A DNA stretch of 52,723 nt from contig PNJK01000019.1 of the NCBI GenBank assembly GCA_013821825.1, forward strand, positions 1-52,723, given 5' to 3'. The notes under the pieces were generated by a model. That model made no database searches. It saw only the letters and a list, made by a program, of their open reading frames with translations, and was not told the origin of the DNA. The position numbers and the translations under genes were made by a program. Source of the DNA: Rhodobacter sp. GTDB lineage: Bacteria > Pseudomonadota > Alphaproteobacteria > Rhodobacterales > Rhodobacteraceae. Below are positions 27,964 through 36,390 of this stretch, one piece after another (within the stretch, counting starts at the first letter, position 1; every line of letters begins with the position of its first letter).

Positions 27964-28728
27964 TCAGATGATCCGGAAGTTTTCGCCCAAGTAGACGCGG
28001 CGCACGGTTTCGTCCCGCACGACCTCGTCCGTGGTGCCGGACATGAGCACCCTGCCATCGTGCAGAATATAGGCGCGATCGACGATTTCCAGCGTCTCGC
28101 GCACGTTGTGGTCGGTGATCAGAACGCCGATCCCGCGCGACTTCAGGTCGTGGACCAGGTGGCGGATTTCGCCCACGGCAATCGGGTCCACCCCGGCAAA
28201 AGGTTCATCCAGCAGCAGATACTTCGGGTCTGCGGCCAGGCAGCGCGCAATCTCCACGCGCCGCCGTTCGCCGCCCGAAAGCGCCATTGCCGGCGTGTGC
28301 CGCAGATGGGTGATCGAGAATTCGGACAACAGCTCTTCGAGCCGTTCGCGCCGTTTGTGCGTGTCGTCGACCGCGATTTCCAGCACGGCAAGTATGTTAT
28401 CTTCCACGCTAAGCCCCCGGAAGATCGACACTTCCTGCGGCAGATAGCCGATCCCCAGCCGCGCACGGCGGTACATTGGCAGAGCGGTTACGTCCTTGCC
28501 GTCGATCAGCACCTGCCCGCCTTCCGGTGTAACCAGCCCCGCGATGGAATAAAAGCAGGTCGTCTTGCCCGACCCGTTGGGCCCCAGAAGCGCCACGACT
28601 TCACCCCGGCGCAGGTCAAGCGACACATCCCGGATCACCGGACGTTTATTGTAGCTTTTGCGCAAGGAGCGGACCTGAAGTCCGACAGCGCCCTCGGTGA
28701 TCGTCAGGTCGGGGCGCGAGGCGGCCAT
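27964..28728 (-). CDS. lptB: LPS export ABC transporter ATPase LptB
   Basis: LptB powers extraction of LPS from the inner membrane with LptF and LptG. The 254-residue ATPase has Walker A GPNGSGKTT, the signature LSGGERRRVEIARCLA, Walker B YLLLDEPFAGVDP and the switch histidine in LITDHNVRETL. Length and neighbours are typical. It overlaps lptA by one base (TGATG), implying coupled translation. Confidence 0.96.
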   Translation of the reverse strand: MAASRPDLTITEGAVGLQVRSLRKSYNKRPVIRDVSLDLRRGEVVALLGPNGSGKTTCFYSIAGLVTPEGGQVLIDGKDVTALPMYRRARLGIGYLPQEVSIFRGLSVEDNILAVLEIAVDDTHKRRERLEELLSEFSITHLRHTPAMALSGGERRRVEIARCLAADPKYLLLDEPFAGVDPIAVGEIRHLVHDLKSRGIGVLITDHNVRETLEIVDRAYILHDGRVLMSGTTDEVVRDETVRRVYLGENFRII

Positions 28729-29222
28729 CAGTTGCCGCCCGGCACGAAGGTCGTGGTGACGCGGCCTTCCATCACGCCGGTCCCGGCCTTCAGGTCGATG
28801 GTCAGCTTTTGCCCCGCCATGGCCGAGGGGCCCTGGGTCAGCAGCACATCGCCGGAAAGTACGATCACGCCGCTGTCGATGGTGTAGACGGCTTCCTTCG
28901 CTTCCGCCGCATCGCCGAGGTTGGTGATCGTCACCCCGCCCGAGGCGACCAACTGGTCGATCGACTTCTGGTCGGTGCCGTACTTCACCAGCACTTCACC
29001 GGCAGCCATCACCATTTCGCCCTGTACCACACGAACATTGCCGCTGAAAATCGCGGTTCCATCGGCGTTGTTGACGGCAAGCTGGTCGGCCTGCACCTCG
29101 ACCGGAAGGGTGGTGTCCTGGTTAAGGTCGCCAAAAGCGATCTCCGCGTTCTGCGCAGAGGCGTGCGCCGCGAAAAGCGACAGGCTGGCTGCCAGACCCA
29201 ATGACCAATACTTGAAAGACAT
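28728..29222 (-). CDS. lptA: LPS transport periplasmic protein LptA
   Basis: LptA forms the periplasmic bridge that carries LPS to the outer membrane. The 164-residue product has a signal peptide (ending ASAQ at about residue 24) and the OstA-like beta-jellyroll (VQADQLAVNNADGTAIFSGN, then VVQGEMVMAAGEV). The ATG at 29222 is chosen for the GAGAGG site and signal peptide; the frame is open further upstream. It sits between lptC and lptB. Confidence 0.93.
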   Translation of the reverse strand: MSFKYWSLGLAASLSLFAAHASAQNAEIAFGDLNQDTTLPVEVQADQLAVNNADGTAIFSGNVRVVQGEMVMAAGEVLVKYGTDQKSIDQLVASGGVTITNLGDAAEAKEAVYTIDSGVIVLSGDVLLTQGPSAMAGQKLTIDLKAGTGVMEGRVTTTFVPGGN

Positions 29223-29241
29223 TCGTTGAACCTCTCGGCGT

Positions 29242-29844
29242 TCAGCCGCCCGGTTGATATACCAGCCGGACCCCATCCTTGAAAACCAGAACATAGGCGC
29301 CCGGGGTCTGGTTGTCCTGACTGAGAATCATTCCCCCCGCCCTCAGGTCGCCAGCAGGGCCTGTCGCCGTCACCGCCACGCGGCTTTCCAGTCCGGACCG
29401 GTCCAGCCTTGCCGCCACTTCCTCTGTCATCAGCCGGTAGCCGGTGGAGGTGGTGACCGTCACCCCGCCGGAAAGCACGATCTGGCGCTGGGCCTGGTCC
29501 ATGACCGCCGTCGCCGCCAGCAGTTCTGTTCGCCCGCCATCCGGAGTATCCAGTTGCAGCCGCAAGCCTTTTGCCCCAGCCGGGGTGCCTTCGGCCTCTG
29601 GCCGCGCCTCTTCGGCCGAAAGGGTCAGCGCGGCGCCGTCCGAGGTGGTGCCGGCATAGGTCGGCGCGGTCATCCGCGGTTCGCGGGCGCGTTCCTCGAC
29701 GTCAACCTCGGCGTAGGGCAGAGCGTCTTCAGGGTCGATCCGGTCGGACAGCAGGAACAGGGTCGACAGGATTGCCAGAGCCGTCAGGGGCAGGGCGAGC
29801 TTCAGCCACCCGACCACGCGCGTATGCCTGTCGGCCCGGGCCAC
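29242..29844 (-). CDS. lptC: LPS export system protein LptC
   Basis: LptC is a bitopic inner-membrane protein that takes LPS from LptB2FG to LptA. The 200-residue product has one N-terminal transmembrane helix (about residues 13-31, LKLALPLTALAILSTLFLL) and a periplasmic jellyroll with GAALTLSAEEA and LSGGVTVTTSTGYRLMTEE. It starts two bases after the kdsD stop and is followed by lptA after 19 bases. Confidence 0.92.
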   Translation of the reverse strand: MARADRHTRVVGWLKLALPLTALAILSTLFLLSDRIDPEDALPYAEVDVEERAREPRMTAPTYAGTTSDGAALTLSAEEARPEAEGTPAGAKGLRLQLDTPDGGRTELLAATAVMDQAQRQIVLSGGVTVTTSTGYRLMTEEVAARLDRSGLESRVAVTATGPAGDLRAGGMILSQDNQTPGAYVLVFKDGVRLVYQPGG

Positions 29845-29846
29845 GG

Positions 29847-30824
29847 TTATACCACGCCCGCCCGCAGGCAGTCATGCACATGCAGGATGCCGACGGCACG
29901 CGTCCGGTCTTCGCCGGTGACCAGAAGGCAGGTGATCTTGCGATCGTTCATCACTGCCAGAGCCTCGCCCGCCAGGGCATCGGTGCCGATCGTCCGGGGG
30001 CTTCGGGTCATGACCTCGCCTGCCGAGTGGGACATGAGGCCATCCAGGTGCCGCCGCAGGTCACCGTCGGTGATGATTCCCTGCAGCTGCCCCGCGGCAT
30101 CGGTAACGCCAACCACGCCAAAGCCGCTGCGGGTGATCGCCAGAAGAACCTCGCCCATGGCCAGGTCCGCGGACACGAGGGGAGGGTGGTCATGCATCAG
30201 GTCGCGCACCCGCAACAGCCGCGCGCCCAGCTTGCCGCCGGGGTGGAACATGCGGAAATGATCCGGCGTGAAGGCGCGGTGTTCCATCAGCGCGATCGCC
30301 AGCGCATCGCCCAGCGCCAGCGTCATGGTGGTCGAGGTGGTGGGCACGATCCCCGTCTCGCAGGCTTCGGGAACCTCGGGCAGCAGGATTGCCACATCTG
30401 CTTGCCGCAAAAGGGTGGAACCCGCTCGCCCTGCGACCGCAACCAAGGGAATGCCGAACCTCTTGGCATGGGCGACGATATCGGCCAGCTCCGGCGTCTC
30501 GCCCGAGTTGGACAGCACGATCAGCACGTCGCCTTCCGCCACCATGCCAAGATCGCCATGGCTTGCCTCGGCCGGGTGGACGAAATGGGCCGGGGTGCCG
30601 GTGCTGGCGAAGGTCGCCGCGATCTTGCGGGCGATATGGCCGGATTTCCCCATGCCCGAGACGATCACCCGCCCCTTTGCCACCATCAGCAAGCCGACAG
30701 CAGCGGAGAAGCTTTCGCCCAGCGCCGCGGCCAGGGCCTCAAGCGCACCGGCCTCGCGCAGGATCACGCGGCGGCCGGTCTTCAGGAAATCGGTGGCAAG
30801 GGGGTCAGTGGAGGAAGATGTCAT
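29847..30824 (-). CDS. kdsD: Arabinose-5-phosphate isomerase (KdsD/KpsF)
   Basis: This enzyme makes D-arabinose 5-phosphate from ribulose 5-phosphate for Kdo synthesis. The 325-residue protein has an N-terminal SIS domain (about 30-175, VSGMGKSGHIARKIAATFAS and HPAEASHGDLGM) and two C-terminal CBS domains (about 200-325). The ATG at 30824 lies inside the end of rnd, a 20-base overlap in a different frame; an alternative start two codons earlier (30830) is possible. Its place just ahead of lptC matches the usual alphaproteobacterial and enterobacterial arrangement. Confidence 0.94.
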   Translation of the reverse strand: MTSSSTDPLATDFLKTGRRVILREAGALEALAAALGESFSAAVGLLMVAKGRVIVSGMGKSGHIARKIAATFASTGTPAHFVHPAEASHGDLGMVAEGDVLIVLSNSGETPELADIVAHAKRFGIPLVAVAGRAGSTLLRQADVAILLPEVPEACETGIVPTTSTTMTLALGDALAIALMEHRAFTPDHFRMFHPGGKLGARLLRVRDLMHDHPPLVSADLAMGEVLLAITRSGFGVVGVTDAAGQLQGIITDGDLRRHLDGLMSHSAGEVMTRSPRTIGTDALAGEALAVMNDRKITCLLVTGEDRTRAVGILHVHDCLRAGVV

Positions 30825-31419
30825 TTGCATCGCCCCAGCCCAGAAGATCCATCTCGGCCCGCGTCGGCAGGAAATCGAAGCAGCGCTGCGCCAGATCCAG
30901 CCGCCCTTCGCGCGCAAGCCGCGCCTCGAGTTCCGCTTTCAGCGCGTGCAGGTAAAGCACGTCGGAAGCCGCATATTCTTTCTGCGCCTCGGTCAGCACT
31001 TCCGCGCCCCAGTCGCTGGTCTGCTGCTGCTTGGACACATCGACCCCGACCAGGTCGGTAAGCAGATACTTCAGCCCGTGCCGGTCGGTGAAGGTCCGCA
31101 CCAGCTTGGATGCGATCTTGGTGCACCAGACTGGAGATGTCGTCACCCCGAAGGCCTGCTTCATCACCGCAATGTCGAACCGGCCGAAGTGGAACAATTT
31201 CAGCGTGTCCGGGTCCGCCAGCAACCGTTCAAGATTCGGCGCCCGATCCTGCCCCTTGGCAATCTGCACCAGATGCGCGTCGCCCGACCCGTCCGACAAC
31301 TGCACCACGCAAAGCCGGTCGCGCCTTGGGTCCAGTCCCATCGTCTCGGTGTCGATCGCCACTACCGGGCCAAGGGTCAGCCCATCGGGAAGGTCGGTCT
31401 CGTGCAGGTGAATGGCCAA
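30805..31419 (-). CDS. rnd: Ribonuclease D, short form without HRDC domain
   Basis: A 3'-5' exoribonuclease of the DEDD class, acting on tRNA and other structured RNA. The 204-residue product keeps the exonuclease core: AIDTETMGLDP (first D and E), LFHFGRFDIAVMK (second D) and AASDVLYLHAL (last D). It lacks the C-terminal HRDC domains of the roughly 375-residue E. coli enzyme, as is normal for alphaproteobacterial short forms. The start is a TTG (31419) with an AGAGGCG site. It is the first gene of the rnd-kdsD-lpt run. Confidence 0.9.
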   Translation of the reverse strand: MAIHLHETDLPDGLTLGPVVAIDTETMGLDPRRDRLCVVQLSDGSGDAHLVQIAKGQDRAPNLERLLADPDTLKLFHFGRFDIAVMKQAFGVTTSPVWCTKIASKLVRTFTDRHGLKYLLTDLVGVDVSKQQQTSDWGAEVLTEAQKEYAASDVLYLHALKAELEARLAREGRLDLAQRCFDFLPTRAEMDLLGWGDANDIFLH

Positions 31420-31998
31420 GGTGTCGCCTCTTGTGAATGCGTTCCCCGATTACGCCCCGCACCCAGTCTGGTCAACTGCGGCACTCCCGCTTGCGCGGAG
31501 TTGCCCTGTCGACACGGTCAAGGCAGGCGGTTCCGGCGGCTCAGGAGCTTTGGTGGCAAGACCTCCGCAAACCTCTGGCTGGCCACCCGCTAAGTCTTGC
31601 TGCCTTCCCGCTCCGGTATGGCGCGCTTCTGGACCGGGTCCGGGCGCCCGACGCGCGATGGACATATGTTGCGCAAAAACCTGTGCAATGGGTCTTGGTC
31701 GCGACCCAACGGCTTGCCACCCAGGCCGAGCTGTGCGGCGGGATGCAGGCGATCCGTCCGGGGCCGAAGACCAGATCCGGCAAGATGTAGCGTCAGGCCG
31801 GTCCCGGGCCGATGCAGGACGCCATCAGATCATGTCCAGATTCGCCCATCCACCTTGAATCTTCACCGAGTCACGGGGCATCCTGGGTCCGATCCTGAGG
31901 AAAATGAGAGACCCGCTGTTCGTCCGGGTTCATTGCGCGGGCCTTCCGGTGGGCCTATCTCCCCCAGAGCCCATTCACCGACCGTCGAGGCACCTCCG
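31420..31998. other. 579-base gap between rnd and the VOC gene
   Basis: No RNA gene, repeat or recognisable promoter is evident to me here. The only coding candidate is a 117-codon frame at 31437-31790 (listed separately). The right part (31791-31998) carries no convincing frame and presumably contains the VOC gene's promoter region. Confidence 0.6.
31437..31790 (+). CDS. Possible small hypothetical protein
   Basis: A 117-residue frame of unknown function in the otherwise empty gap. Its last 80 residues look protein-like: tryptophans spread in LWWQDLRKP, RWTYVAQ and VQWVLVAT, and codon third positions mostly G or C as in neighbouring genes. The first 35 residues look less convincing, so the true start may be internal. 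No domain is recognised and no good ribosome binding site is seen at the ATG. It could also be a remnant of an older gene. Confidence 0.35.
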   Translation: MRSPITPRTQSGQLRHSRLRGVALSTRSRQAVPAAQELWWQDLRKPLAGHPLSLAAFPLRYGALLDRVRAPDARWTYVAQKPVQWVLVATQRLATQAELCGGMQAIRPGPKTRSGKM

Positions 31999-32826
31999 AT
32001 GTCCACAGCATCCGCACCCGTTGAAATCTCCCATGTCGCGCTGACTGTCCATGACCTTGAAGGCATGGCCAGGTTCTACACCGAGGCGCTTGGGCTGAAC
32101 GAGCTTTCCGCCAGCACCGGTGCGCGGCGCTTGGGGGCCGACGGACACACTCTTGTCGAACTGCGCGAGGATCGCGCTGCCCGGCAGGCGACCGGACGTG
32201 AGGCGGGGCTGTTTCACACCGCGTTTCTGATGCCCGACCGGCCCGCGCTTGCTCGCTGGCTTCGCCATGCGACCGACGGCGGTCTGCAGTTGCAGGGCGC
32301 CTCGGACCATTTCGTCAGTGAAGCTCTCTATCTTGCAGACCCGGAAGGCAACGGGATTGAGGTCTATGCTGACCGTCCCCGTGCGGCGTGGCGGGCCCCG
32401 GATGGCAGCCTGCGGATGGGGACGGAGCGGCTGGATCTGAATGCACTTGTCAAGGCGGCCGATGCGCCCTGGATTGGCGCGCCGGAGGGGATGGTCGTCG
32501 GCCATGTCCATCTTCAGGTCGGCGATGTTCCGCAGGCCGAGGCCTTCTACACCTCCACACTGGGATTGCCGGTAATGGCGCGCTATCCCGGGGCGGCGTT
32601 CTACGGATCGGGCGGCTATCACCACCACATCGCGACAAATGTCTGGAACAGCCGGGGGGCCGAGGTTCGGTCCTATCCCTCGACCGGCCTTGCCGAACTG
32701 GCCCTTGCCGTCGATGCCGAAGCCCGCGCAGCGATCTTGGCGGCGGGCGGGGCGGACCGGATGTCCGACCCTTGGGGGACTGTTGTCAGCCTGCGGCCCA
32801 AGGCGGAGCAGCCCAGGGCGGTGTAG
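31999..32826 (+). CDS. VOC family protein, catechol-2,3-dioxygenase-like
   Basis: A 275-residue protein with two vicinal-oxygen-chelate domains (about 8-125 and 160-270). Domain starts ISHVALTV and GHVHLQVGD supply possible metal-ligand histidines, GNGIEVYADRP supplies a glutamate, and YHHHIATNVWNSRGA is typical of the YfiE/CatE-like group. Such enzymes cleave aromatic rings or act on related substrates; the substrate here is unknown and no aromatic pathway genes are adjacent. The ATG at 31999 is used because the domain begins directly after it; the frame is open further upstream. It converges on flgI with an eight-base gap. Confidence 0.85.
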   Translation: MSTASAPVEISHVALTVHDLEGMARFYTEALGLNELSASTGARRLGADGHTLVELREDRAARQATGREAGLFHTAFLMPDRPALARWLRHATDGGLQLQGASDHFVSEALYLADPEGNGIEVYADRPRAAWRAPDGSLRMGTERLDLNALVKAADAPWIGAPEGMVVGHVHLQVGDVPQAEAFYTSTLGLPVMARYPGAAFYGSGGYHHHIATNVWNSRGAEVRSYPSTGLAELALAVDAEARAAILAAGGADRMSDPWGTVVSLRPKAEQPRAV

Positions 32827-32834
32827 GCAGCGGG

Positions 32835-33926
32835 TCAGTTCACCAGAAACTCGGCATGCAGCGCCCCTGCGGCATTGATGCTCTTGAGAATGTTGATCAT
32901 GTCATACGGAGCCACGCCAAGGGCGTTGAGGCCGGCAACCACTTCTGCCAGGTCGGTGCCGCCCCGCACTTCAGCCAGACCGGCGCCGTCCTTGCCGATC
33001 TGGGCGGTGCTGCGTGGCACGACCACCGTCTCGCCTTCGCTGAACGGGTTCGGTTGCACGACCATCGGGCTTTCCTCGACCCGAAGGGTCAGGTTGCCTT
33101 GCGCCACTGCAACCCGGCTGATCCGCACATCCGCGCCCATCACGATGGTTCCCGACCGCTGATCGACCACGACCCGCGCCCGGGTTTCGGGTTCCACCAG
33201 GATCCCCTCGATCCGGCTAAGGACGTGGGCCGGCGATTGCATCCCCGCAGCCGCGATATCAATGGCTACGGTGCCGGAGTCCTGCATCAGCGCAATCCGG
33301 GTGCCGAATTCGGCGTTCACCGCGCGCTCGATCCGTTCGGCGGTGGTGAAATCCGCCGATTTCAGCGCCAGGCGCAAGACCGGCAGACTGGCGAAATCGA
33401 ACTCGACCTCACGCTCGATCCGCGCGCCTGAGGGGATAACCCCGGCGGTGGGCACGCCCTGCACGACACTGGCGGCATCCCCCTCGGCCGAGATGCCTCC
33501 GGCGATGATCGTGCCTTGTGACACTGCGTAGATCTGCCCATCCGCCCCGTTCAGCGGCGTCATGATCAAGGTGCCGCCCAGCAGGCTTTTGGCATCGCCT
33601 ATTGCCGACACCGTCACGTCTATCCGCCCCCCGGCACGGGCGAAGGGCGGCAGTGCCGCGGTGACGAAGACGGCGGCGACGTTCCTCGGGCGAAACTCCT
33701 CGCCGGTGACGTTGGCCCCCAGACGTTCCAGCAGGTTGGCCATGATCTCTTCGGTAAAGGGGGCGTTGCGGATGCCATCGCCGGTGCCGTTCAGGCCTAC
33801 CACAAGACCGTAGCCCACCAGGTCGTTGCCGCGGACCCCGTCGAATTCGACCAGATCCTTGATGCGGACTGGTTCGGCCAGAGCGGTGGTTGCGGTGAGA
33901 AGAAGGGCAAGAACATAGCTGATCAT
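32835..33926 (-). CDS. flgI: Flagellar P-ring protein FlgI
   Basis: FlgI forms the periplasmic bushing of the flagellar rod in the peptidoglycan. The 363-residue product has a signal peptide (about 1-17, TTALAEP) and then the highly conserved RIKDLVEFDGVRGNDLVGYGLVVGLNGTGD-type opening, split here only by normal variation. The C terminus ends in the family's ALGVAPYDMINILKSINAAGALHAE region. It overlaps flgL by four bases (ATGA) and ends the motB-flgE-flgK-flgL-flgI run. Confidence 0.97.
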   Translation of the reverse strand: MISYVLALLLTATTALAEPVRIKDLVEFDGVRGNDLVGYGLVVGLNGTGDGIRNAPFTEEIMANLLERLGANVTGEEFRPRNVAAVFVTAALPPFARAGGRIDVTVSAIGDAKSLLGGTLIMTPLNGADGQIYAVSQGTIIAGGISAEGDAASVVQGVPTAGVIPSGARIEREVEFDFASLPVLRLALKSADFTTAERIERAVNAEFGTRIALMQDSGTVAIDIAAAGMQSPAHVLSRIEGILVEPETRARVVVDQRSGTIVMGADVRISRVAVAQGNLTLRVEESPMVVQPNPFSEGETVVVPRSTAQIGKDGAGLAEVRGGTDLAEVVAGLNALGVAPYDMINILKSINAAGALHAEFLVN

Positions 33927-34924
33927 CGAAGGAATTCCACAAGGCTGAGCCGCGATACGCGGGCGGTGACAAGGTAAAGCGATTCAAGCTGGGCGCGGGC
34001 GGTTTCAAGCCGCGCCGCAGCCTCGTAAGGGTCGACCGATCCGACCTCGGACCGCATGATGCCAAGGGCGGTTTCCTCTGCGCTGTTGCGGGTCCGGGCA
34101 GCTTCGATCCGCGCCTCGACCGTGCCGATCCGCGCGGACAGGGTAATGCGGGCTTCCTCGCTGGTCAGAAGGCGCTGGCCGGCGGTCTGGGCGAGGGTGG
34201 CGCGTTCCTCTGGTTTGCCGGACAGGATGCCGCGGTCGATCAGCGCGGCCATGGCGAAGCCCGCCAAGGTATCCCGGATCGCCGGGTCCGTCGCGGTGGT
34301 GGAGAGGTCCGCCGTCTCACCCGGCGCGATGGGCGGGGGTGCCAACGGAGCGCCGCCCTGATAGAAGGCGCCGAAACCGAGGGGGTCGGCAAACCAGGTC
34401 GCCACGGCGGCCGAGACCTCCCCAGCAGTGGTGGCCCCGGCCGCCACCGTCTCCAGCGCGGTCAGCAGGTCGTCGGACGTGCCCAACGGCAGGGTATCCG
34501 TGGCCACGCCGGAGAACACCGCACGTCCGGAAGCTTGGGTGTTCAGCAGGCCGATGACACTGGCCAACCGGCCCCGCGCATCGGCGGCAACCGTGTTAAC
34601 CTGCGCCGGGGTCGGAAAATCGCGCGAGTTGAGCAAGGTCGTCGTGATCCCCTTCGCCAGCGACGACAGCCCGCTGATCGCCGCTTGCTGGGTTGCGGTC
34701 TGAAAAGCCGCATCCGCTGCCGTGGTGTTGAAGGCGGCAAGCCGCGTCAGGCTGGCATCGATGGCCAGAAGGGGCGAGACATCGCCGCGCAAGGTCGCCG
34801 CGATGTCGGACCGGCGGCCGGTTGTCACCTCGGCCGAAGCGCGCTGGACCTGGGCGCGCAACTCGGCCCCTTGCCGGGAGAGGATGTTGGTCAGGCTGGC
34901 ATCGCCGACGGAAATCCGGGTCAT
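33923..34924 (-). CDS. flgL: Flagellar hook-filament junction protein FlgL
   Basis: A 333-residue flagellin-like protein that, with FlgK, joins hook and filament. The N-terminal (SLTNILSRQGAELRAQVQRA, after about residue 8) and C-terminal (about 280-330) helical regions are flagellin-type, with a variable middle. Identification rests on moderate similarity and on position directly after flgK, which it overlaps by four bases; FlgL sequences diverge strongly. It would be exported by the flagellar type III system. Confidence 0.88.
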   Translation of the reverse strand: MTRISVGDASLTNILSRQGAELRAQVQRASAEVTTGRRSDIAATLRGDVSPLLAIDASLTRLAAFNTTAADAAFQTATQQAAISGLSSLAKGITTTLLNSRDFPTPAQVNTVAADARGRLASVIGLLNTQASGRAVFSGVATDTLPLGTSDDLLTALETVAAGATTAGEVSAAVATWFADPLGFGAFYQGGAPLAPPPIAPGETADLSTTATDPAIRDTLAGFAMAALIDRGILSGKPEERATLAQTAGQRLLTSEEARITLSARIGTVEARIEAARTRNSAEETALGIMRSEVGSVDPYEAAARLETARAQLESLYLVTARVSRLSLVEFLR

Positions 34925-36384
34925 GCGCCAAGCCTGATCAGAATGTCGATCATGTCGTTCACCGTCTGGATGACCTTTGCATTGGCGGCATAGTTCTTTT
35001 CGATGACCAGCAGCGCCTGCATCTCCTGATCGGTGTCGATACCGTTCTGCGCCTCAAGATCGGTTAGCGCGGTCAGGCGGGCGGCGGCGAAGGACTGTTC
35101 CGACTGCCCCGTCAACCGCAGGGACGAGCTGTCGGACGTGAGGTCACCGGTCAGCGCGGCAAAGCTGCGGCTGCCCGGCGTGAATCCGGTCGAGCTGAGC
35201 GGGCGGGTCCCGGTCAGCGCGCCATGCAGGGCCGTGAGCAGGGTGCCATTGCCGGGGGGGCCTTCGGTCGCGGTCCCAAGCCCGTCGCGCAGTCGGAACA
35301 GCGCACCACCCTGCGCGGGGTCAGCGGCGGCATTCAGGGTCAGCCGACCGGCAAGCCCAACCTCATTCGCGGGCAGGAAGGCGGCGCCTGCATCGGTGAA
35401 GAGGCCCGGAGCGCCGGAGGCCAGGCTGGGGTCAAGCCCGGCGGCCGAGAACCGCTCGACCAGATCGCGGGCGACGGCATCAAGCTTGCCCTGGGCCGCG
35501 GTGGCCAACTCATCCCGCACCGCGAACAACGCGCCAAGCGTGCCGCCAAGAATGGGGCTTGCCGTGCCGGTCGAGGCAAAAGGCTGGCCGTTGATCGTGA
35601 TGCCGGACAGCCCGCCAAGGGCTTGCGTCATCTCGGGTGTGACAGTGTTCGTCGGGGTGAAGCCGAAGACCGAAGGAGACCCCTCCAGCAAGGTCGCCCC
35701 CCCGGCGGTGAACAGCGCTATCTGGTTGAAATCACGGGCAACCTCTCGCACTGGGATGATTGTCGAAATCGTGTCGATCAGTTGCTGGCGCTGATCCAGC
35801 AGCGCCGAGACATCGCGGCCCGCGCTGGAGAACGACCGCAGTTCGACGTTCAGTTCTTGCAGTCTGCCAAGGGTGGAGTTGAGCTTGCCCACCTCTTCGC
35901 CGATGCGGCGGTCGGCGGTGGCGCGGGCGGTCTGGATATCGTCGGCGGCCGAAGCCAGACCGGTGGCTAGGTTGCGTGCGGTTGTCACGATGCCCTGCAG
36001 TCGCGCCTGTTGCTCTGGCCGACCGGCAGCTTCGAGCAGGGCCTGATCAAAAGCCGCCAGCCGTGCGGCCAGCGACCCCGTGCTGTCGGGCATGCCGATG
36101 GCGTTTTCCACCCGCTTCAGGAAATCGCTGCGGATGCCCCGGTCGCCGTCGCCGGATTGGGCAAGGCGGCGCTCTGCCAGGAGCCGCCGGTCCACATCGC
36201 GGGTGACGCCGGTCACGGCGACCCCTTGGCCAGTGCCGGCAAGGACGGCAGCACTCAGGCTGACCTCGCGCCGGGCATAGCCGGGAGTGCGGGCGTTGGC
36301 CACGTTCGAAGACAGGATCTCTGCCTGCCGCGAAGTCGCTGACAGGCCGGACAGGGCCGAACCAAGGGCAGAGGTGATGCTCAT
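34921..36384 (-). CDS. flgK: Flagellar hook-associated protein FlgK
   Basis: FlgK (HAP1) is the first hook-filament junction protein. The 487-residue product has the N-terminal rod/hook motif (SSNVANARTPGYARREVS, about residues 25-42) and the conserved C-terminal helix with LLVIEKNYAANAKVIQTV. It starts six bases after the flgE stop and is translationally coupled to flgL (ATGA overlap). Confidence 0.95.
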   Translation of the reverse strand: MSITSALGSALSGLSATSRQAEILSSNVANARTPGYARREVSLSAAVLAGTGQGVAVTGVTRDVDRRLLAERRLAQSGDGDRGIRSDFLKRVENAIGMPDSTGSLAARLAAFDQALLEAAGRPEQQARLQGIVTTARNLATGLASAADDIQTARATADRRIGEEVGKLNSTLGRLQELNVELRSFSSAGRDVSALLDQRQQLIDTISTIIPVREVARDFNQIALFTAGGATLLEGSPSVFGFTPTNTVTPEMTQALGGLSGITINGQPFASTGTASPILGGTLGALFAVRDELATAAQGKLDAVARDLVERFSAAGLDPSLASGAPGLFTDAGAAFLPANEVGLAGRLTLNAAADPAQGGALFRLRDGLGTATEGPPGNGTLLTALHGALTGTRPLSSTGFTPGSRSFAALTGDLTSDSSSLRLTGQSEQSFAAARLTALTDLEAQNGIDTDQEMQALLVIEKNYAANAKVIQTVNDMIDILIRLGA

Positions 36385-36390
36385 CGCCTA

